Source of the DNA: Gemmatimonas aurantiaca
GTDB lineage: Bacteria; Gemmatimonadota; Gemmatimonadetes; Gemmatimonadales; Gemmatimonadaceae
Direction: 5' to 3'
DNA: 64,000 nucleotides
Assembly: GCF_037190085.1 (NCBI RefSeq)
Contig: NZ_JBBCJO010000005.1
Span: forward strand, 930,001 to 994,000
Program-made: the position numbers and the translations under genes
Notes under the pieces: generated by a model
Databases searched by the model: none
Told to the model about the DNA's origin: nothing
What the model saw: only the letters and a program-made list of their open reading frames with translations
Shown here: one piece after another, positions 7,996 to 17,320 of the stretch
Layout: the number at the start of each line of letters is the position of its first letter
How positions within the stretch are numbered: the stretch's first letter is position 1

Positions 7996-10770
7996 ATGAA
8001 CTTCCTCGATGGCATCCTGCGGAATCTGTTCAGCGGCTTTCTCACGCGACGGCGTGCGAATCGTCATTTCAGGCGCCAGGCCATTCTCGACACTTTGCGT
8101 AAGCTCGGAGCCGGGGAAAACCGTACCGCACTCGAACACGTCTCCCGGGACATGCGCCGCGTTGCGACCGACGATATGGCCACCGCGATCGTCCGCATGT
8201 CCTCCCACGAAGAAGGTCTGACCGATGCCGAGGCGGACGCCCGACGGAATCGCTTCGGTCCGAATGAAGTGGAGCACGAAAAGCCACTGCCCTGGTGGAC
8301 CCACCTGTGGCACTGCTACAAGAACCCGTTCAATCTGCTGCTGACGCTGCTGGCATTCATCTCCTTCCTGACCGACGACATGGAAGCGACCGTGGTGATC
8401 GGTACGATGGTGGTGCTGAGCACGTTCATCCGTTTCGTGCAGGAAAGTCGCTCCAATCGGGCCGCCGAACGGCTCAAGGCGATGGTGAGCAATACCGCGT
8501 CGGTCATTCGACGCCGCACCGACGCGGAAGCCGCCGGAATGACCAGGGAATTGCGATCACGGCGTTCTGCGGCGCATGTCGAACTGCCGATACGCGAACT
8601 GGTTCCGGGGGATCACGTCGTACTGTCGGCGGGTGACATGATCCCGGCTGATTGCCGCCTGTTGACCGCCAAAGACTTGTTTGTCTCACAGGCGGCCATG
8701 ACCGGGGAGTCGCTGCCGGTAGAGAAGTTCGCGTCGATGGACCGGCCTTTCGACACGGTGTTTGATGCGCCCAACCTGGTCTTCATGGGCACCAACGTCA
8801 TTTCCGGTTCGGCCACGGCTCTGGTGGTCGCGACCGGAAATCGCACGTACTTCGGTGCGTTGTCCGCGCGCGTGACGGCCACGGACCGGACGACGACGGC
8901 ATTCCAGGCAGGCGTCAACAGCGTGAGCTGGCTCCTGATCCGCTTCGCCCTGGTCATGGCCCCGGTGGTGCTGCTCATCAACGGCTTCACCAAAGGGGAC
9001 TGGCCGGAGGCGTTCCTCTTTGCGCTGTCCGTCGCTGTCGGACTCACGCCCGAAATGCTGCCGATGATCGTCACCTCGACGCTGGCCAAGGGCGCGGTGA
9101 TGCTCTCACGCAAGAAAGTCATCGTGAAGCGCCTCGATGCGATCCAGAACTTCGGCGCGATGGACGTACTGTGCACGGACAAGACCGGCACGCTCACCCA
9201 GGACAAGATCGCGCTGGAGCGACATACCGACGCATTCGGGACGCCCTCGGACGACGTGCTGCGCCATGCGTACCTGAACAGTTACTACCAGACCGGCCTG
9301 AAGAATCTGCTCGACCACGCGGTACTCGAGCACGTGGAGCTGCAAAGCGAGCTGCGGCTCTCGCAGGACTACCGGAAGGTCGATGAGATCCCCTTCGATT
9401 TCAATCGGCGCCGGATGTCGGTCGTGGTCTCGGAGCGAGACGACCATCACGAACTGATCTGCAAGGGCGCGGTCGATGAGATGCTCGCCGTCTGCAGTCA
9501 GGTCCGCATCGAAAGCCCGGAGGGGCCGAAACACGTACCGCTCGACGACGAGTTGCTGGCCCGCGTACGCCAGGTCACACGAGACCTGAATGGGCAGGGT
9601 CTGCGCATCGTTGCGGTCGCGATGAAGGAACGACCGGCTACACAATCGGTGTACTCGGTTGCCGATGAGACCGACTTGACGCTGGTGGGCTACATCGCCT
9701 TCCTCGATCCGCCCAAGGAGTCGTCCGAGCCGGCGCTGCGTGCGCTCGCGGAACATGGTGTGCAGGTCAAGGTGCTGACCGGCGACAGCGAACTCATTGC
9801 CGCGCACGCCTGTGGGCGGGTGGGGCTGGGATACGATGGCATCCTGCTGGGCTCGAAAGTCGAGCACATGAGCGATACGGAGCTGGCAAGCGCCGTCGAG
9901 TCGCCCGTGATCTTTGCCCGTCTCACGCCGCACCACAAGGAACGCATCGTGCACACCCTGCGGACGAACGGGCATGTCGTGGGTTTCATGGGTGACGGCA
10001 TCAACGACGCGCCGGCGTTGCGGGCGGCAGACATTGGCATCTCGGTGGATTCCGGCGTGGACATCGCCAAGGAGGCGGCCGACATCATTCTGCTCGAGAA
10101 GAGCCTGATGGTGTTGGAGGAAGGCGTGCTCGAGGGCCGCAGGACCTTCAGCAACATGCTCAAGTACATCCGCATGACCGCCAGCTCCAACTTCGGCAAT
10201 GTCTTCTCCGTGCTCGTGGGCAGCGCGTTCCTGCCGTTCCTGCCGATGCTGCCGCTGCAGTTGCTCGTCCAGAACCTGCTGTACGACATCTCGCAGACGG
10301 CCATCCCCTTCGACAATGTCGACAAGGAGCTGATCCAGAAGCCCCTGAAATGGAATCCGGGTGGTATCGGGCGCTTCATGGTCTTCTTTGGTCCGATCAG
10401 TTCGATCTTCGACATCGCCACCTATGCGCTGATGTGGTACGTGTTCTCGGCCAACACGGTGGGCAAGCAGGCACTGTTCCAATCCGGCTGGTTCGTTGTC
10501 GGGTTGCTGACGCAGACACTGATCGTGCACATGATCCGCACGCCAAAGCTGCCGTTCATCGAGAGCCGCGCGGCGTGGCCGTTGATGGCCATGACCCTGG
10601 CCATCATGGCCATCGGTGTCTTCCTGCCGATGAGCCCACTCGCGGAGCACTTCAAACTGCAGGCACTCCCGCGATCCTACTTTCCGTGGTTGGTGGGCAT
10701 TCTGCTGGGCTATGCCATGCTCACCACAGCGATGAAGCGGATCTACATCCGCAAGTTCGGCTGGCAGTGA
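7996..10770 (+). CDS. mgtA: Mg2+-importing P-type ATPase MgtA
   Basis: A 924-residue type IIIB P-ATPase that imports Mg2+. The phosphorylation motif DKTGTLT has its Asp at about residue 395. TGES marks the actuator domain, GDGINDAPAL the hinge, and the TM4 motif TPEMLP with NLLYDISQTAIPFDNVD in the late membrane segments is typical of MgtA/MgtB rather than Ca2+ or heavy-metal pumps. It starts 15 bases after the efflux channel gene and is followed 40 bases later by an MgtC-like gene, so it probably belongs to the same transcript. No Mg2+-sensing leader is visible in the short gap. Confidence 0.95.
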   Translation: MNFLDGILRNLFSGFLTRRRANRHFRRQAILDTLRKLGAGENRTALEHVSRDMRRVATDDMATAIVRMSSHEEGLTDAEADARRNRFGPNEVEHEKPLPWWTHLWHCYKNPFNLLLTLLAFISFLTDDMEATVVIGTMVVLSTFIRFVQESRSNRAAERLKAMVSNTASVIRRRTDAEAAGMTRELRSRRSAAHVELPIRELVPGDHVVLSAGDMIPADCRLLTAKDLFVSQAAMTGESLPVEKFASMDRPFDTVFDAPNLVFMGTNVISGSATALVVATGNRTYFGALSARVTATDRTTTAFQAGVNSVSWLLIRFALVMAPVVLLINGFTKGDWPEAFLFALSVAVGLTPEMLPMIVTSTLAKGAVMLSRKKVIVKRLDAIQNFGAMDVLCTDKTGTLTQDKIALERHTDAFGTPSDDVLRHAYLNSYYQTGLKNLLDHAVLEHVELQSELRLSQDYRKVDEIPFDFNRRRMSVVVSERDDHHELICKGAVDEMLAVCSQVRIESPEGPKHVPLDDELLARVRQVTRDLNGQGLRIVAVAMKERPATQSVYSVADETDLTLVGYIAFLDPPKESSEPALRALAEHGVQVKVLTGDSELIAAHACGRVGLGYDGILLGSKVEHMSDTELASAVESPVIFARLTPHHKERIVHTLRTNGHVVGFMGDGINDAPALRAADIGISVDSGVDIAKEAADIILLEKSLMVLEEGVLEGRRTFSNMLKYIRMTASSNFGNVFSVLVGSAFLPFLPMLPLQLLVQNLLYDISQTAIPFDNVDKELIQKPLKWNPGGIGRFMVFFGPISSIFDIATYALMWYVFSANTVGKQALFQSGWFVVGLLTQTLIVHMIRTPKLPFIESRAAWPLMAMTLAIMAIGVFLPMSPLAEHFKLQALPRSYFPWLVGILLGYAMLTTAMKRIYIRKFGWQ

Positions 10771-10810
10771 ATCACCCAGCCTGCCCCGACAGCCCAGGAG
10801 CCACGAGCTG

Positions 10811-11539
10811 ATGGACAGCCTCCACTTCCGCAGCGTGAGCGCATTGGCGCCCATGTTCGTCAATCTCTCGACCGCCTTTGTTCTCGGAGCGCTGATCGGT
10901 ATCGAGCGGCAGGTCCGACAGCGCACGGCGGGGCTCCGCACGAATACCCTAGTGGCCGTCGGGGCGGCCATCTTCGTATCGCTGGGCGCCCGGCTGTTCG
11001 AGATGAACGGCGGGTCACAGACTCCGATTCATATCGTGGCCTACGTCGTCTCCGGCATCGGCTTCATCGGCGCCGGTGCCATCATGAAGGAAGGCGCGAG
11101 CATCTCCGGATTGAACACGGCGGCGACGCTATGGGGGTCCGGCGCGGTGGGGGCCTGTGCCGGTGCCGGGCTGTTGGGGGAAGCCGGACTCGCATCCTTG
11201 TTCGTGCTCGCGAGCAATACCCTGCTGCGCCCGGTGGTGAATCGCATCAATCGCCGTCCCTTTCGCGAGGAGACAGGCGAGGCCACCTATATGGTCATCG
11301 TCATTTGCTCATGCGACCTTCAGTCCGATATCCGGGAAAAGGTGGCCGAGATTCTGGAGGATGCCAGCTACCCCGCTCGCCAGATCGACGATCATCCGTT
11401 CGGCGACGAGAGCGTGGAAATCGAGTTCACCTTGTACGCCACCGCTGTGCAGGCGGAAGAACTCGATCTCGTGATGAAGCAGGCAGAGGACATTCCCGGC
11501 GTGCAGCAGATATTCTGGAATGCCAGCGACGAAAGCTGA
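10811..11539 (+). CDS. MgtC/SapB family membrane protein
   Basis: 242 residues. The N-terminal half has about four to five membrane segments and the MgtC signature LGALIGIERQVRQRTAGLRT. The C-terminal 80 residues form a soluble ACT-like domain (YMVIVICSCDLQSDIREKV). MgtC proteins modulate ATP synthase and support growth in low Mg2+, and they commonly follow mgtA or mgtB. A Shine-Dalgarno-like AGGAG lies about 10 bases before the ATG. Confidence 0.9.
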   Translation: MDSLHFRSVSALAPMFVNLSTAFVLGALIGIERQVRQRTAGLRTNTLVAVGAAIFVSLGARLFEMNGGSQTPIHIVAYVVSGIGFIGAGAIMKEGASISGLNTAATLWGSGAVGACAGAGLLGEAGLASLFVLASNTLLRPVVNRINRRPFREETGEATYMVIVICSCDLQSDIREKVAEILEDASYPARQIDDHPFGDESVEIEFTLYATAVQAEELDLVMKQAEDIPGVQQIFWNASDES

Positions 11540-11648
11540 GAGGGCCGTCCGCATATGGCCAGAACCGGGGTCGCCGTGATAGCCTATCCCCGATGGACGT
11601 ACCCCTGGCGCCAGTCTCTCGGAGCTTCAAGCGATCACCAGGTACCTT

Positions 11649-12707
11649 ATGCAGACGGATCAAACGCAAACGTCACCGCGGGTCCATCGCCTCCTGAGAT
11701 TTGTTCTCATGGGGTTCGTCATGGCGGGCATTTTCGCAGCCGACACGGCCACGAGCTACGAGGTCGCGGCAGCGGTGTTCTATGCGGTAGTCATCATGAC
11801 GGCAGCGAGCGGGTTGAGTCGTCGCGCGCTGATCGTATTGACCGCCATCTGCATCGCGATAACCGTGCTCAGCTTCGGTATCACCCCGCATGGTGACTAC
11901 CGCGCAGGTCTGATCAACACCGGCATCAGCATCGCGGCCATCGTGCTGACGACCTATCTCATCCTGAAGATGGAAACCGCGACAGCGTCGGCACACGACG
12001 CGCAGGCGCAGCTCATGCGTATCACGCGCGTCAAGAGCCTGGAAGGACTGACGACATCCATTGCACACGAAGTCAATCAACCGTTGGCCGCCATCGTCAC
12101 GAGCGGGAATGCCTGTCAACGCTGGCTTGCACAGGATCCGCCGAATCTGGACAAGGCACGCCAGGCCCTCGATCGAATCCTGAGCGACGCGGGCCGCGCC
12201 AGCAACATCATCGCGCGCGTGCGGAGCCTCACCAGGGGAGAGCCACCCCACACAGGCGAATTCGAGTTCAACAAAGCCATCCTGGAAGTCGTCTCGCTCT
12301 CGCAGAGCGAGATGGAACGCAACGACATTCTGCTGATGACGAATCTCAGCCCTGATCTGCCTCCGGCCGTGGCGGATCGGGTCCAGGTACAGCAGGTCGT
12401 CGGCAACCTCATGCTGAATGCGATCGAGGCGATGGCCTCGACCGCGACGTCCAGGCGCAGCATTCGGATCGCGTCAGAACTCAAGGACGGCCTGATTCTG
12501 CTGTCCGTCTACGACCGTGGCATCGGTCTTCCCGCCGGCGTGTACGAGCATCTGTTCGAGGCCTTCTGGACGACGAAAGAGGAAGGCATCGGGGTCGGCC
12601 TGAGCATCAGCCGCGCAATCATCGAAGCCAACGGTGGGCAGATATGGGCGGAGCCGATCAAAGAAGGCGGCGCAGTTTTTCGGTTCAGTGTCCCCACGAC
12701 ACGATAG
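11649..12707 (+). CDS. Membrane sensor histidine kinase, FixL/NtrB-type core
   Basis: 352 residues. About three or four membrane segments lie in residues 15-105. The dimerisation box is SIAHEVNQPLAAI, with the phospho-acceptor His at about residue 139, and the ATPase domain has NLMLNAIEAM and GVGLSISRAI. The HEVNQPL variant is common in proteobacterial kinases paired with FixJ-like regulators. There is no periplasmic sensor domain, so the signal is probably sensed in or near the membrane. It ends 10 bases before its regulator and follows the Mg2+ and efflux genes, so it may control them. Confidence 0.9.
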   Translation: MQTDQTQTSPRVHRLLRFVLMGFVMAGIFAADTATSYEVAAAVFYAVVIMTAASGLSRRALIVLTAICIAITVLSFGITPHGDYRAGLINTGISIAAIVLTTYLILKMETATASAHDAQAQLMRITRVKSLEGLTTSIAHEVNQPLAAIVTSGNACQRWLAQDPPNLDKARQALDRILSDAGRASNIIARVRSLTRGEPPHTGEFEFNKAILEVVSLSQSEMERNDILLMTNLSPDLPPAVADRVQVQQVVGNLMLNAIEAMASTATSRRSIRIASELKDGLILLSVYDRGIGLPAGVYEHLFEAFWTTKEEGIGVGLSISRAIIEANGGQIWAEPIKEGGAVFRFSVPTTR

Positions 12708-12717
12708 AGGCAGACAC

Positions 12718-13347
12718 ATGATGGCCAAATCGACAGCAGACCCATCGAGCCCCGTCGTCTACGTGATCGACGACGATCATTCCGTGCGCGCCGCGCTCGA
12801 GGACCTGTTCGCCTCAGTGGGGCTGAGGGTTCGAACCTTTGGTTCGACCCGGGAGTTTCTGGCGCACGAGAGGGAGGACGCGCCGGGATGCCTGGTGCTG
12901 GATGTCCGCATGCCGGGTCAGAGCGGCATGGACTTTCATCGCCAGATGGTTGCGTTGAAGATCGGGCTTCCCGTGGTGTTCATTACAGGCCATGGCGACA
13001 TCCCGATGGGCGTCGAGGCGATGAAGAACGGTGCGATCGAGTTCCTTGCGAAACCGTTCCGTGACCAGAATCTGCTGGACGCCATTCAGCACGGCATCGA
13101 GAAGAATCGGGCGCAACGACGAGAGGAGGACGCCGCCGCCGAGTTGCAAGCCAGGTGGATGTCCCTGACGCCGGGCGAACAGGATGTCACGCGCCTGGTC
13201 GTGCGTGGGCTGCTCAACAAGCAGATCGCGGCACAGTTGGATCTCAGTGAAATCACCGTCAAGGTCCGCCGCAGCCATGCCATGCGCAAGATGCAAGCGC
13301 AATCGCTGGCCGATCTGGTGAGAATCATCGAGAAGGTGAGAATGTAG
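12718..13347 (+). CDS. FixJ/NarL-type response regulator
   Basis: 209 residues. The receiver domain (residues about 13-125) has the acidic pocket IDDDH, the phospho-acceptor in VLDVRMPG and the conserved Lys in LAKPF. The LuxR-type helix-turn-helix follows (LTPGEQDVTRLVVRGLLNKQIAAQ). The preferred start is the first of two adjacent ATG codons, seven bases after an AGAGG. It is the partner of the kinase just upstream. In-frame sequence back to 12634 overlaps the kinase and is not needed. Confidence 0.92.
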   Translation: MMAKSTADPSSPVVYVIDDDHSVRAALEDLFASVGLRVRTFGSTREFLAHEREDAPGCLVLDVRMPGQSGMDFHRQMVALKIGLPVVFITGHGDIPMGVEAMKNGAIEFLAKPFRDQNLLDAIQHGIEKNRAQRREEDAAAELQARWMSLTPGEQDVTRLVVRGLLNKQIAAQLDLSEITVKVRRSHAMRKMQAQSLADLVRIIEKVRM

Positions 13348-13361
13348 GGCCAGTCACGCCC

Positions 13362-13889
13362 TCAGAAACCGAACCCCGCCGACCACACGATGAGACCACG
13401 CCCCTGCGTCGTGCCCGGCGCGTCGGCACCCAGGCGACGATACACGCCGATCTCGCCCCCGAGACCGAGCACGGGCCAGATGTGCACGGAGCCGCCCACG
13501 TAGGTGCGTTTGGCCAGTGCCCCCATGGGGTCATTGAACGTGCGCAACACGCCGCCCGTCACGGCCATGCCACTGCCGAATGGTCCCAGCGAACTGGCGA
13601 GCCCGGTGGAGAATCCAGCACCGCCGAAACCGATCTTGGCGGCGCCGAGGAAACAGAGATCGTGTGAGGTGGACTCGTGCACCAAGCCCATGCCGTACGA
13701 GAGCGCCCATTTGAGGGGCGCCCCATACGTGATGCCGCCCATGCACTGTTCGAACTGCCACGAGGAGTCGGACGCATCGCGATGGGCCTCGTCGGTCCGG
13801 GGGTCGGCTTGTGCGCGCGCGACGACCGGCATGACGCCGCCCACGCACAACAGTGCCACCAGAGGCAGTTTTCCCAGGGCCATCCGCAT
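13362..13889 (-). CDS. Small secreted or outer-membrane protein of unknown function
   Basis: 175 residues. A Sec signal peptide (LPLVALLCVGGVMPVVARAQA) precedes a Gly-rich body with alternating hydrophobic strands and a terminal aromatic (SAGFGF), as in small outer-membrane beta-barrels. The ATG at 13889 has AGGAGGGG just upstream, whereas in-frame sequence further upstream is Arg-rich shadow coding. I do not recognise the family. It follows dnaJ on the same strand by 40 bases, so it may be cotranscribed. Confidence 0.68.
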   Translation of the reverse strand: MRMALGKLPLVALLCVGGVMPVVARAQADPRTDEAHRDASDSSWQFEQCMGGITYGAPLKWALSYGMGLVHESTSHDLCFLGAAKIGFGGAGFSTGLASSLGPFGSGMAVTGGVLRTFNDPMGALAKRTYVGGSVHIWPVLGLGGEIGVYRRLGADAPGTTQGRGLIVWSAGFGF

Positions 13890-13929
13890 CGGCACCCCTC
13901 CTCGAATCCCGCGCGGTGTGCGCACGGGC

Positions 13930-15072
13930 TCAGTACTTGAGACCACTCGCCTCGGCAAAATCCCGCATCGCCTTCTCCTGTGCTTCGTTGAGCGTGTCCG
14001 GCACGGTGATGGTGACTTCGACCAGCATGTCTCCCTTCTTGCCGTCCTTCTCCACGCCCTGCCCCGAGATCTTGAAACGCTTGCCCGCCGAGGTGCCGGC
14101 GGGGATACGGAGCGCCACCTTCTTGCCATCGAGTGTGCGCACGCTGATACGCGACCCCAGCGTGGCCTGCGCCACGTTGATGGGCACCGTGGCGATCAGA
14201 TCCAGTCCATCACGCTTGTAGAAACGATCGGGCAGCACATCGAACGTGATGACGAGATCCCCCGCCTGTCCACCGGACGCGCCCTTGCCGCCCTGCCCAC
14301 GAAGCCGGACCTTGTGCCCCGACTCCGCGCCGGCCGGCACGGTGATCAGCACCTTGCGACGCACGCGCGCTTCCCCTGTACCCCGACAGGCCGGGCAACG
14401 TTCGCTGGGAACACTGCCGCGTCCCATGCACACCGGGCATGGACGATTGACGGCGAAACTTCCCTGGCCGAACGAGATCACCCCACGCCCGCCACATTCA
14501 CCGCAGGGCTTGAGCTGGGCACCGGGCGCAGCGCCACTGCCATGGCACATCGCGCACTCTTCGTTGACCTCGATCTCCACGGGGACCTTGCCCCCCGTCG
14601 CCGCGACACGGAATGGCACCTCGACCGTCTGTTCGACCGTCTGTCCGCGCTCCGGCCCTTTGTTGCGTCCGCGCGCGGCTCCCCCGCCGAACATCGAGGA
14701 GAAGAGATCCCCGAGTCCGCCGATTCCACCGACATCAAAATCGGTGAACGTGCCGGCGCCGGCCTGTCCGGGCCCGGTTCCGCCGAACCCGCCGGGCCGC
14801 GACGACGATCGGGCCCCGCCCTGACTGAAGCCGCCCACCCCGCCGAAAGCGCCCAGTCGGCGCATGTCGTCGTATTGCTTCCGCTTCTCGGCGTCACCGA
14901 TGACGTTGTAGGCCTCGGAGATCTCCTTGAAACGCTCGGCGGCCTTGGGATCGTTCTGGTTCGCGTCGGGATGATACTGCTTCGCGAGCCGCCGGTACTG
15001 CTTCTTGACCTCGTCGGCGGTTGCATTCGACGAGACCCCGAGAACCGCGTAGTAGTCAGTGCCGTTGGCCAT
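13930..15072 (-). CDS. dnaJ: Chaperone DnaJ
   Basis: The Hsp40 co-chaperone that stimulates DnaK ATP hydrolysis, 380 residues. The J domain carries the essential HPD (AKQYHPDANQ). A Gly/Phe-rich linker spans about residues 75-135. Four zinc-binding CxxCxGxG repeats follow (CAMCHGSG, CGECGGRG, CPVCMGRG, CPACRGTG), then the two C-terminal substrate domains. This is a complete type I DnaJ. grpE lies 57 bases upstream on the same strand. dnaK is not in the window. Confidence 0.97.
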   Translation of the reverse strand: MANGTDYYAVLGVSSNATADEVKKQYRRLAKQYHPDANQNDPKAAERFKEISEAYNVIGDAEKRKQYDDMRRLGAFGGVGGFSQGGARSSSRPGGFGGTGPGQAGAGTFTDFDVGGIGGLGDLFSSMFGGGAARGRNKGPERGQTVEQTVEVPFRVAATGGKVPVEIEVNEECAMCHGSGAAPGAQLKPCGECGGRGVISFGQGSFAVNRPCPVCMGRGSVPSERCPACRGTGEARVRRKVLITVPAGAESGHKVRLRGQGGKGASGGQAGDLVITFDVLPDRFYKRDGLDLIATVPINVAQATLGSRISVRTLDGKKVALRIPAGTSAGKRFKISGQGVEKDGKKGDMLVEVTITVPDTLNEAQEKAMRDFAEASGLKY

Positions 15073-15129
15073 GTATGACGAAAGTCGTGACGACGAGCGT
15101 CGTGACGGGGATCGTGACGACGTCGGTGA

Positions 15130-15663
15130 TCAGGCGCCTGTCCACTGCTTGACCACCACACGCGCCGGGCGCAGAACGTGCCCGTTGATGACATAACCCG
15201 CCTGGAAGCACATGGCCACCATGCCGTCTTCTTCGGGGCCTGCCGCGGGCGTCGTGCTCACCGCTTCGTGCAGTGCCGGGTCGAACGGATGGTTCGTGGG
15301 ATCGACTACTTCGAACCCATGACCGGCGAGCGACTTGAACAACTTCTTCTCCACCAGGCCGACCCCCTCCACCACGGTCTTCGCGTCCACCGTGGCCGGG
15401 TCGACGTTGGCGAACCGGTTGAGATCGTCCAGTGCGTCGAGAATACCGCGCACGAGGTCGCCCTGGGCCCGCCAGCCCGCTTCCTGCCGTTCCTTCACGG
15501 CCCGGCGGCGGAAATTCTCGAACTCGGCGGCCAGCCGCAGATACTTGTCCTTCGCCTCGTCGAGCTCGCGCTGGCGATCGTCGACGGGATCGGCCGACGC
15601 CGACGCGTCGGTGAGGGGGGACTCGAGAGGCGCCTCCGGCGCCGTCGCGTTGGGATCAGTCAT
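15130..15663 (-). CDS. grpE: Nucleotide exchange factor GrpE
   Basis: 177 residues. An acidic, disordered N-terminus is followed by the long coiled coil (LRLAAEFENFRRRAVKER) and the beta-wing ending with GYVINGHVLRPARVVV, the GrpE signature. It releases ADP from DnaK. The ATG at 15663 has no Shine-Dalgarno. Its leader instead holds a perfect 9-bp hairpin at 15686-15708 behind a likely -10 box. It is cotranscribed with dnaJ. Confidence 0.95.
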   Translation of the reverse strand: MTDPNATAPEAPLESPLTDASASADPVDDRQRELDEAKDKYLRLAAEFENFRRRAVKERQEAGWRAQGDLVRGILDALDDLNRFANVDPATVDAKTVVEGVGLVEKKLFKSLAGHGFEVVDPTNHPFDPALHEAVSTTPAAGPEEDGMVAMCFQAGYVINGHVLRPARVVVKQWTGA

Positions 15664-15685
15664 GGCAAATGTGTCGACAGTGCAT

Positions 15686-15708
15686 GCGGGCACTACGGAA
15701 GTGCCCGC
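15686..15708 (-). promoter_or_regulatory. Perfect 9-bp inverted repeat in the grpE leader
   Basis: GCGGGCACT-N5-AGTGCCCGC, ending 22 bases before the grpE start and about 25 bases after a TATCTT -10 candidate at 15733-15738. It is either an operator for a heat-shock repressor or an RNA hairpin near the ribosome site. It is not a standard CIRCE element: the GCACT/AGTGC cores are five bases apart here, against eleven in CIRCE. Confidence 0.6.
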
Positions 15709-15759
15709 GCAAAGGTTCCTGCGTTACCCTGCAAGATAGCAGGCATGCGATGTCGGAGG

Positions 15760-17070
15760 TCAGGGCGTCTGGGGCCCCGTCTCCGTTCCCTGCGCCGTCC
15801 ACCCGTTCTCACCGTCTTCCACGGTCCGGGTCAGCATCAGCCGCAGCCGGTCGAGGGCGAGCTGCGCGGCCCGATAGCGGATCTCTGCCCGGTTGCCCGG
15901 CAACAGGGCACGAACGGCGCGGACCTCCCCTTCGAGATCGATCGCCACCCACACGGTACCCACCGGCTTTTCCAGCGTGCCACCGTCCGGTCCGGCGATA
16001 CCCGTGATGCCGATCCCGACGCCGGTGCCAAAACGCTGCCGGACACCGGTGGCCATCGCCAGCGCCACCTCCCGACTCACCGCCCCGTGTGTGTCGATGG
16101 CCTCAGCCGGTACACCGAGCTCACGAATCTTCACGTCGTTCGCGTACGCGATCACACCGCCCTGCACCGACCGGCTCGACCCCGGAATGGCTGTCAGACG
16201 CTGCCCCAGCATCCCGCCCGTGCAGCTCTCGGCCACCGCGATGGTCAGATTGCGGGCTGCGCACTCGGCCAGCATCAGTGCCGCAAGGTCGTCGTCACCT
16301 TCGCCATAGATGAAGCGGTCCACCTTCCCGCGGATGCGTGCCGCGGCCGCGTCGAGCGTGGCTTCCGCTTCCCGGGCCGGCAACACCCACGACGTCAGAC
16401 GCAGATCGACCCCATCGTTGCCGGGCAGAAATGCCAGCGGCAGACCATTCACGCCGCGTGCCAGATCGCCCAGCCGGTCCGCGAGCGCCGACTCCGCGAT
16501 GTTCGCCGTGCGCAGCGTGCGACTGCGGATGACGGGACCGTCGTTCGGCAAACGGTCCCGCAACCGCGGAATGAGCGTGTCGGCCAGCATGCCTCGCAAT
16601 TCGCGCGGCACGCCCGGAAACATCGCCACCCATCGTCCACGTCCGTCTTCGAGCCAGATGCCCGGCGCGGACCCATGCCGATTGGGAAGAATGGTACACC
16701 CCTCCGGCACCAGCGCCTGCTGGCGGTTGCTCACCGGCAGCGCATGACCGAACCGCCTGCGCCAGCGCTCCTCGAGACCGGCCAGAATGTCGGCGTCCAT
16801 CACCATGCCCTTGCCGAAGATCGAGGCGATGGCCGGCTTCGTCATGTCATCCGCGGTGGGGCCGAGTCCGCCCGTGGTGATCACGGCCCCCGTGCGATCG
16901 AGCGCTTCCCGCACGGCCGCCGCGATCGCATCGGCATCATCGCCACATGTTGCGCGGCGTACGATGCGCACGCCAAGTGATGCCAACTCCCGCGCGATAT
17001 GTGCCGCATTGGTATCGATGGTGAAGCCGAGCAGCAGTTCGTCGCCGATGGTGACGATTTCGATGTGCAT
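15760..17070 (-). CDS. cinA: CinA-family protein (nicotinamide-nucleotide amidase domain)
   Basis: 436 residues in two domains. The N-terminal MoaB/MoeA-like COG1058 domain has TIGDELLLGFTIDTNA and TTGGLGPTADD. The C-terminal PncC-type amidase domain has AESCTGGMLGQRLTAIPGSS and GITGIAGPDGG. Such proteins deamidate NMN, and some also hydrolyse ADP-ribose. The length is normal for the full two-domain form. A TAGATC box lies only five bases before the ATG. Confidence 0.93.
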   Translation of the reverse strand: MHIEIVTIGDELLLGFTIDTNAAHIARELASLGVRIVRRATCGDDADAIAAAVREALDRTGAVITTGGLGPTADDMTKPAIASIFGKGMVMDADILAGLEERWRRRFGHALPVSNRQQALVPEGCTILPNRHGSAPGIWLEDGRGRWVAMFPGVPRELRGMLADTLIPRLRDRLPNDGPVIRSRTLRTANIAESALADRLGDLARGVNGLPLAFLPGNDGVDLRLTSWVLPAREAEATLDAAAARIRGKVDRFIYGEGDDDLAALMLAECAARNLTIAVAESCTGGMLGQRLTAIPGSSRSVQGGVIAYANDVKIRELGVPAEAIDTHGAVSREVALAMATGVRQRFGTGVGIGITGIAGPDGGTLEKPVGTVWVAIDLEGEVRAVRALLPGNRAEIRYRAAQLALDRLRLMLTRTVEDGENGWTAQGTETGPQTP

Positions 17071-17075
17071 GGGAG

Positions 17076-17081
17076 GATCTA
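17076..17081 (-). promoter_or_regulatory. Putative -10 box of a leaderless cinA transcript
   Basis: TAGATC followed by only CTCCC before the cinA ATG. If it is a -10 element, transcription would start at or within a base of the initiation codon. No convincing -35 is visible. Confidence 0.35.
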
Positions 17082-17320
17082 TGACGGTCGGACGTGGAGA
17101 ATCGGATGAGGGCGATCGGCATCGTCACGCGTCCCCGTCACAACGTGGTTGCGCAAGCGATGGCAGAATCGTCACCTACCGGTCTGATTGACGAGAGGAC
17201 GACACGAGCTGCACGCAGCACCTGCGTCCGTCACCGGATCGGAACGTATTGGTACGACGGGCACGCAGTCGTTCGTCTGTCGGTCGCTAGTGGATGTGGT
17301 TGTTGCCGGAGGAGACCCGC

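Noticed and set aside
15686..15708. CIRCE element upstream of grpE
   Set aside because: The core spacing is five bases rather than eleven, and the TTAGCACTC half-site is not matched.
15178..16980. 600-codon plus-strand frame opposite grpE and cinA
   Set aside because: Both genes on the other strand are well conserved. The frame lacks any motif and is a composition artefact.
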